Positions 5,253-9,338 of a DNA stretch of 9,338 bases are shown in pieces (position 1 is the first letter of the stretch; every line of letters begins with the position of its first letter). Source of the DNA: an uncultured Bacteroidota bacterium. Its GTDB lineage: Bacteria > Bacteroidota > Bacteroidia > Chitinophagales > Chitinophagaceae. The position numbers were made by a program, and so were the translations under genes. Below the pieces are notes generated by a model, which saw nothing but the letters and a program-made list of their open reading frames with translations, had not been told where the DNA came from and did no database searches. Location: the NCBI GenBank assembly GCA_903912435.1, contig CAIWHI010000831.1:1-9338 (forward strand). Reading direction: 5' to 3'.

Positions 5253-5261
5253 TTTGAAAAA

Positions 5262-5708
5262 ATGACTCCTGATAACACAAAAAATCTGGCAGAAAAGCTC
5301 TACATGGCCAATGAGCTCTCACAAAAAGAAATAGCTGAAAATCTCGATGTTTCAGAGCAAACTATTTGTAAATGGGTAGCAGAGGGAAACTGGGCAGTCA
5401 TACGCAAAAGCCTCACCACATCCAAATCCCAGCAATTGGCACTCCAGTACGAAATATTGGCATACCTAAATAAGTCAGCCAAAGAAGCCATTGAAGATGA
5501 TGACCCTGCTACAAATCCCGACTATGATGCTATTGCTAAAGTTTCAAAATCCATTGAGCGGTTAGAGAAAGATGCTGGTATAGCTGATATCCTTCAGACA
5601 GGAATCAAATTCATAAAATTCACCTCACGGGAAAATATTGAGGAAGCTAAAATCATAAGCAGGTGGTTCTACCTCTTCGTTCAGGAACAAATGGAAAACG
5701 CCAAATAA
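5262..5708 (+). CDS. terminase small subunit, HTH type (Mu gp27-like)
   Basis: A 148-aa protein with an N-terminal helix-turn-helix at about residues 19-41 (LSQKEIAENLDVSEQTICKWVAEGNW), the layout of phage terminase small subunits that recognise DNA for packaging. The rest is helical and charged (for example IAKVSKSIERLEKDAGI), fitting an oligomerising region, and the C-terminus (SRWFYLFVQEQMENAK) probably contacts the large subunit. The ATG at 5262 follows the heptad leader directly. The stop is 7 nt before the large terminase start, so the two are co-transcribed and probably co-translated. A transcription regulator is the alternative, but position makes terminase much more likely. Confidence 0.82.
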   Translation: MTPDNTKNLAEKLYMANELSQKEIAENLDVSEQTICKWVAEGNWAVIRKSLTTSKSQQLALQYEILAYLNKSAKEAIEDDDPATNPDYDAIAKVSKSIERLEKDAGIADILQTGIKFIKFTSRENIEEAKIISRWFYLFVQEQMENAK

Positions 5709-5715
5709 TTCTACT

Positions 5716-7281
5716 ATGGAAAAGAATGTTCAGAAACTACTCGACCAGCTAACCAAGCTCCATACCGATCTTGCCAGTGCTACCCCTGTCAATGCAGCCG
5801 AAAAACCTGCTGAAAAACGTCTCCGGATTAAATACCTGGAGCAAAACCACGAAGAGTGGTTTAAATACTATTTCCCTGTTTATGCTTCAGCTCCACCGGC
5901 ACAGTTTCATAAAGATGCTGCCGATAGGGTTATTAATAATCCCGAATTCTATGAAGTCCGCAACTGGAGCCGGGAATTAGCCAAATCTACCCGAACCATG
6001 CTTGAGGTATTCTACCTCACCCTTGTTGGTAATCCTGTTGGTGCTGGTTTTAAACGCAAAAAAAATGTGTTAATCATTTCCAATTCATACGATAATGCCG
6101 AACGCCTGTTATTGCCTTACCAGGTCAATTTCGCCAAAAACAACAGGCTGATAAACGACTATGGCGAGCAGCAAAATATTGGCTCATGGGGTATGGGGGA
6201 GTTTATTACAAAAAAGGGAACAGCCTTCAGGGCAATAGGTGCAGGCCAGTCACCAAGGGGAACCCGTAATGAAGCAGCACGCCCGGACATTATAATATTT
6301 GATGACTTAGATACTGACGAAGATTGCCGCAATAGCGATATTGTCGATAAGCATTGGAAGTGGGTAGAAGAGGCTGTAATACCTACCCGTTCCATTTCTA
6401 CACCTCTTTTGGTAATATGGTGTGGAAATATTATCTCAGAAGATTGTTGTGTGGTTCGTGCCCAGGCATTGGCTAATCATGTCGACATTGTAAATATCCG
6501 CAATGCTGAAGGCCTGTCCTCCTGGCCCGAAAAAAACTCTGAAGCCGATATTGATAGGGTACTTTCAATTATCTCTTATTCCGCCCAGCAAAAGGAATAT
6601 TTTAATAACCCTATGTCCGTAGGTAAATCGTTCCCTAGCATCACCTGGGGCTCCTGTCCACCATTAAGTTCATTACCCTTTATAGTAGTTTATGCCGATC
6701 CGGCTACATCCAATAAAGACCGGCCTAGCCAATCGTCTAACCTTTCCAACTCCCGGAAGGCCATTTTCATTATGGGCAGGCAGGGAGCTAAGTACTACAT
6801 ATACACAGGCTTCTTAGACGTGATGAGCCAGGCTAACTTTATCCGTGATTTCTACGAAACACGTAAATACATCAATAACCTTTGTCCGGCTTACTACCTC
6901 ATAGAGTGCAATACTCTTCAGGGGCCATTCCATGAGCAGGTTATCGCCCCGCTCAATTACGATTACGGGCAGGAACATGGCGGTGCATTGCCATTGATGA
7001 AAGATGAGCGAAAAAAGGATGAAAAGTGGTTTCGTATCGAGGCGCAGTTGGAGCCACTCAACCGGGATGGTAATCTTATATTCAATATTGAGGAAAAAGA
7101 CAATCCCCATATGAAGAGGTTGGAAGCTCAATTCAAAGCTGCCCGGCCTAACAGCAAAGAATTGGATGGCCCTGACTGTATCGAAGGAGCAAAATTCATT
7201 ATAGACCAGAAGTCAACCCAACTTTCAGGCAATTCATTCCGGGCCATAAAACGCCAACGCTCCTCAACCAAAGGATTTTAA
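5716..7281 (+). CDS. terminase large subunit (Mu gp28-like)
   Basis: A 521-aa packaging motor, full length for the family. The ATPase half has a divergent Walker A (SRELAKSTRT, about 85-94, K90/S91/T92), the SNSYDNAERLL segment, GQSPRGTRNEAARPD, and Walker B IIIFDD (192-197) with acidic residues D196 and D197. The LLVIWCGNII strand (231-240) fits the coupling motif region. The C-terminal RNase H-like nuclease half shows the expected acidic residues: D328 in VVYADPATS, E397 in YLIECNT, and D484/D487 in LDGPDCIEGA. By family knowledge it pumps DNA into the prohead through the portal and cuts it. The gene follows the small subunit by 7 nt. A 13-bp duplication overlaps its stop. Confidence 0.93.
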   Translation: MEKNVQKLLDQLTKLHTDLASATPVNAAEKPAEKRLRIKYLEQNHEEWFKYYFPVYASAPPAQFHKDAADRVINNPEFYEVRNWSRELAKSTRTMLEVFYLTLVGNPVGAGFKRKKNVLIISNSYDNAERLLLPYQVNFAKNNRLINDYGEQQNIGSWGMGEFITKKGTAFRAIGAGQSPRGTRNEAARPDIIIFDDLDTDEDCRNSDIVDKHWKWVEEAVIPTRSISTPLLVIWCGNIISEDCCVVRAQALANHVDIVNIRNAEGLSSWPEKNSEADIDRVLSIISYSAQQKEYFNNPMSVGKSFPSITWGSCPPLSSLPFIVVYADPATSNKDRPSQSSNLSNSRKAIFIMGRQGAKYYIYTGFLDVMSQANFIRDFYETRKYINNLCPAYYLIECNTLQGPFHEQVIAPLNYDYGQEHGGALPLMKDERKKDEKWFRIEAQLEPLNRDGNLIFNIEEKDNPHMKRLEAQFKAARPNSKELDGPDCIEGAKFIIDQKSTQLSGNSFRAIKRQRSSTKGF

Positions 7282-7293
7282 TAAAGGATTTTA
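7270..7293 (+). repeat. 13-bp tandem duplication across the terminase stop
   Basis: AAAGGATTTTA occurs at 7270-7280 and again at 7283-7293, a 13-bp period that spans the TAA at 7279-7281. It looks like a recent slippage duplication at the gene's 3' end and has no obvious function. Confidence 0.6.
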
Positions 7294-7315
7294 TCAATTG
7301 CTTCAGCGAAGTAGG

Positions 7316-7343
7316 TTTTAACTTTTGACTTTTAACTTTTTAA
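7316..7343 (+). repeat. T-rich heptad leader, copy B
   Basis: TTTTAAC, TTTTGAC, TTTTAAC, TTTTTAA, then TTT and the ATG at 7347. The four units are identical in order to copy C at 7807-7834, including the GG just before them. Confidence 0.85.
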
Positions 7344-7346
7344 TTT

Positions 7347-7790
7347 ATGCCATACACACCAATAATTGCACCATCCGATTTAACTACACATATTTACCCC
7401 GAAATCCTGGCAGAAATAACCAGGGATGATAATGGAGCATTAGCAGCTCAGGCTATTGAGATAGCCATTGGCGAAGCAAAAATCTATCTATCCCGTTACG
7501 ACCTTGTAGCCATATTTGGTAATGATACCACAGCTGCTACATTTTCCGATCCCTATCTCACCGGCTTAATAAAAGTCATAGCCATCTGGCAATTAATATG
7601 CCTGGCTAATCCCAATATTAACTACGAGACATTCCGCACTAGGTACGAAGATACCATTGCCATACTCAAGCGCATACAGGATCAGAAAGCCGATCCACGC
7701 TGGCCATATTTAGATACCACAGGTCTCACCACACCGCCAGGTATTGCCATGTCCATCAAAACCACTAAAAAACGGAACAACTCCTATTAA
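7347..7790 (+). CDS. DUF1320 family phage protein (Mu gp36-like)
   Basis: A 147-aa helical protein of the DUF1320 / Mu gp36 type. It has an opening PSDLTTHIYPEILAEITRDD, a central AIEIAIGEAKIYLSRYDL helix, a DPYLTGLIKVIAIWQLICLANPN helix, a NYETFRTRYEDTIAILKRIQ helix, and a polar C-terminal tail. Family members are small virion-associated head or neck proteins, possibly head-tail connectors, but the exact role is not established. In phage Mu this gene lies after the capsid gene; here it sits between terminase and portal, the order I associate with Bacteroidota relatives. The ATG follows the heptad leader without a Shine-Dalgarno sequence. Confidence 0.8.
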   Translation: MPYTPIIAPSDLTTHIYPEILAEITRDDNGALAAQAIEIAIGEAKIYLSRYDLVAIFGNDTTAATFSDPYLTGLIKVIAIWQLICLANPNINYETFRTRYEDTIAILKRIQDQKADPRWPYLDTTGLTTPPGIAMSIKTTKKRNNSY

Positions 7791-7806
7791 CCACAGGAAA
7801 AGGCGG

Positions 7807-7834
7807 TTTTAACTTTTGACTTTTAACTTTTTAA
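7807..7834 (+). repeat. T-rich heptad leader, copy C
   Basis: TTTTAAC, TTTTGAC, TTTTAAC, TTTTTAA, then TTATAAAAA and the ATG at 7844. It repeats copy B exactly over the four units, about 490 bp away, although the genes between are unrelated. Confidence 0.85.
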
Positions 7835-7843
7835 TTATAAAAA

Positions 7844-9199
7844 ATGCGCAACGATAATAATGAGATTATCCCGGTAGCAAATGATTCTGATATCATTACA
7901 CCAGAACTTTCTAATCTTACCCAAACCAAGCAGGATCAGGTTACAGGCAAGGAAATAAAAATAGTAACCCAGAATATTACCCTTAGGTCAAATGACCGTT
8001 CCAAAAAAGAAGTAGTAGACTGGCGTACTGCCTTGATCCAGGCTGAAAGCGTTTATTACCCAAATCGCAAAAAGCTCTATGATGTTTATGAGGACATTAT
8101 TTTAGATGGCCACCTCACTGGTATCATAAACAAGCGTATTGATTCAGTACTCAACAAACGGCTGCTCTTTAAAAAAGGTGAACAACCTGTTCCCGAAATA
8201 CAACTTTTGCTTAAATCAAAGGTATTCCGTGATATCATTTACGAAATCATGCAGTCCAAAATGTGGGGTATATCCGGGCTTGAATTTGTCCCTGGAGAAA
8301 AACTACGTTTCAACCGCATACCCCGCAAGCATATAAAGCCAAAGTGGCAAATAATTACAATCAACGAGTACGACATTCAGGGAATCTCCTATACCGACCT
8401 TGCAAACGTCTGGATAGTCGGTGACCCTGAAGACCTGGGTCTATTATTAAAATGCGGGTTTTATGCCCTCTTGAAAAAGGGAAACATAATAGATTGGGCA
8501 GAATATATTGAAGTATTCGGCTCCCCAATCATTACCATGACCTATGATGCTGGTGATAGGCAAACCGAATTAAAAATTGATGAGTTACTGGATACCATTG
8601 GCAACTCCACCAAAATAAAATTACCCAAACAAGCCGGGTTAACCGTAGCAGATGGTAAAGCCAGCAATGGCGATGGCAAGCTCCAGGAAACATTTACCAC
8701 TACCATGGATAATTCAATGTCCAAAGTCATTTTAGGAAATACCGAAACAACTAGCAGTAGCAAATCTTCAGGCTTTGCCCAGTCCAAAACACATGCCCAG
8801 CAGCAATTAGAAATAATCAAAGCTGATATGGTAGATGTTATCGACCTTTTGAATAGCGACCATTTCCTCAATATACTTCGTTCATACGGCTATCCTGTCG
8901 AGGGAGGCTACTTTGAGTACGACAAAGAAATTGATATTGCTTATATGGAAGCAAAAATAGCCATCGACAAAGAACTGGTTGCAATGGGTCTACCTACACC
9001 TACCGAATACTTATATGAAACCTATGCAGTAGATGAACCTACAGACTCTACAAAACTACTAAAACCAGCTACCAACTATAAGCCAGATAAAAAGGACATT
9101 CAATCTCCCGACATGTCCGATCAGGAACCCATTACCCTTGAAACAATCCAAAACACCATAAAAGAAGAGCTAAAAGCTTTTTTCGCCCTGGCCCTCTAA
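7844..9199 (+). CDS. phage portal protein, DUF935 family (Mu gp29-like)
   Basis: A 451-aa protein with the marks of DUF935 portals: YEDIILDGHLTGIINKRIDSVL (about 82-103), the WGISGLEF strand (141-148), the conserved DWAEYIEVFGSPI block (217-229), and SKVILGNTETTSSSKSSGFAQSKTHAQ (293-319) before the C-terminal helices. By family knowledge twelve copies form the ring at one capsid vertex through which the terminase moves DNA and to which the neck attaches. The ATG follows a heptad leader. The zero frame ends KAFFALAL, within a slippery sequence followed by a hairpin. A -1 shift there would join the portal to the next gene (see the frameshift site). Confidence 0.9.
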   Translation: MRNDNNEIIPVANDSDIITPELSNLTQTKQDQVTGKEIKIVTQNITLRSNDRSKKEVVDWRTALIQAESVYYPNRKKLYDVYEDIILDGHLTGIINKRIDSVLNKRLLFKKGEQPVPEIQLLLKSKVFRDIIYEIMQSKMWGISGLEFVPGEKLRFNRIPRKHIKPKWQIITINEYDIQGISYTDLANVWIVGDPEDLGLLLKCGFYALLKKGNIIDWAEYIEVFGSPIITMTYDAGDRQTELKIDELLDTIGNSTKIKLPKQAGLTVADGKASNGDGKLQETFTTTMDNSMSKVILGNTETTSSSKSSGFAQSKTHAQQQLEIIKADMVDVIDLLNSDHFLNILRSYGYPVEGGYFEYDKEIDIAYMEAKIAIDKELVAMGLPTPTEYLYETYAVDEPTDSTKLLKPATNYKPDKKDIQSPDMSDQEPITLETIQNTIKEELKAFFALAL

Positions 9200-9210
9200 T
9201 CCGGAGGGCC
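9178..9210 (+). other. candidate programmed -1 frameshift site (slippery heptamer plus stem-loop)
   Basis: The heptamer TTTTTTC at 9178-9184 reads T-TTT-TTC in the portal frame, a canonical X-XXY-YYZ slippery site. A 5-nt spacer (9185-9189) leads to a perfect GC-rich 7-bp stem GGCCCTC/GAGGGCC (9190-9196 with 9204-9210), extendable by a U-G pair. The portal stop TAA is in the loop. Slipping back one base enters exactly the frame that encodes the CPVCGG protein. A homopolymer indel in the sequence would mimic this. Confidence 0.5.
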
Positions 9211-9338
9211 TATTCACATAAATGCCCCGTTTGTGGTGGCACTCACTCCGAATTGAACCTTTCAGATGATCAATCCGAGCTTACACAACTATACCAGGAC
9301 CTCATTAAAACAATCTTTAAAGGTGATTTAAATATCCA
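9184..9338 (+). CDS. 5' part of a probable head-morphogenesis (Mu F-like / SPP1 gp7-like) protein, truncated by the right edge
   Basis: In the frame one base behind the portal, a stretch open from 9142 to the window edge encodes RPGPLIRRAYSHK, then CPVCGGTHSE and a helical acidic segment (DDQSELTQLYQDLIKTIFKGDLNI). A CPVCGG pair near the N-terminus followed by such a helix resembles my recollection of Bacteroidota minor head proteins of the Mu gpF family, and that gene normally follows the portal. The visible part holds no ATG. The only near options are ATC at 9199 or TTG after the Cys motif, and the latter would discard CPVCGG. The start shown is the first codon read after a -1 shift from the portal. 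Role and start are inference. Confidence 0.48.

Larger units (their letters stand above)
4908..5261. promoter_or_regulatory. divergent control region between leftward and rightward operons
   Basis: A 354-bp stretch without a credible gene separates protease/scaffold (minus) from terminase (plus). It holds two REP-like palindromes, two T-rich heptad tracts and the paired dyads at 5057-5099. Promoters for both late operons should lie here. I looked for the Bacteroidota -7 element TAnnTTTG on both strands and found only one-mismatch forms, for example GACCTTTG at 5137-5144, without a convincing -33 partner, so I call no specific promoter. Confidence 0.6.

Noticed and set aside
7316..7834. Heptad tracts as a CRISPR array or direct-repeat attachment sites
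   Set aside because: Units are 7 nt and contiguous, the copies are separated by whole genes, and there are no uniform spacers or integrase nearby.
9190..9210. Stem-loop read as an intrinsic terminator after the portal gene
   Set aside because: No U-tract follows, the stop codon lies in the loop, and the downstream frame continues at once as a likely operon gene.

Overview
The window reads as part of a Mu-like (transposable, long-tailed) phage or prophage of a member of the Bacteroidota. Phage identity rests on a linked set of head and lysis genes: terminase small and large subunits, a DUF1320 (Mu gp36-type) protein, a DUF935 (Mu gp29-type) portal, a prohead protease/scaffold, a major capsid protein and a GH19 endolysin. 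The host assignment is inference. It rests on gene starts preceded by A/T-rich leaders rather than Shine-Dalgarno sequences, moderate GC content, and intergenic repeats of a style common in that phylum (G-rich-tailed palindromes, AAATCCTG units).

Layout: two operons diverge from a 354-bp control region (4908-5261). Leftward on the minus strand run protease/scaffold (4907-3930), capsid (3846-2752), a hairpin-rich gap, and a tightly packed lysis module. The lysis module holds two holin-like membrane proteins, a lipoprotein with a C-terminal membrane anchor that looks like a unimolecular spanin, a small membrane protein and the GH19 endolysin. It is followed by a 61-aa small protein and the first codons of another gene cut by the left edge. 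Rightward on the plus strand run terminase small subunit, terminase large subunit, DUF1320 protein, DUF935 portal, and the beginning of a probable head-morphogenesis (Mu F-like) protein cut by the right edge.

Together the genes cover DNA packaging, capsid assembly and maturation, and host lysis. The divergent region carries two near-identical tandem dyads (ACAATAC-N7-GTATTGT type, repeating at 22 bp), the best candidate for a shared operator.

Unusual points: (1) the portal gene ends in a U-UUU-UUC slippery heptamer, a 6-nt spacer and a GC-rich stem-loop, and the following ORF lies exactly in the -1 frame with no ATG, which suggests programmed frameshifting (or an assembly indel). (2) A 7-nt-period T-rich repeat (TTTTRAC-type) occurs at seven gene boundaries. 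(3) The capsid protein has an N-terminal double membrane helix. (4) A REP-like palindrome sits in frame just after the lipobox of the spanin candidate. (5) The protease gene appears to contain a nested in-frame scaffold start. No tRNA, rRNA, CRISPR array or insertion sequence was seen.
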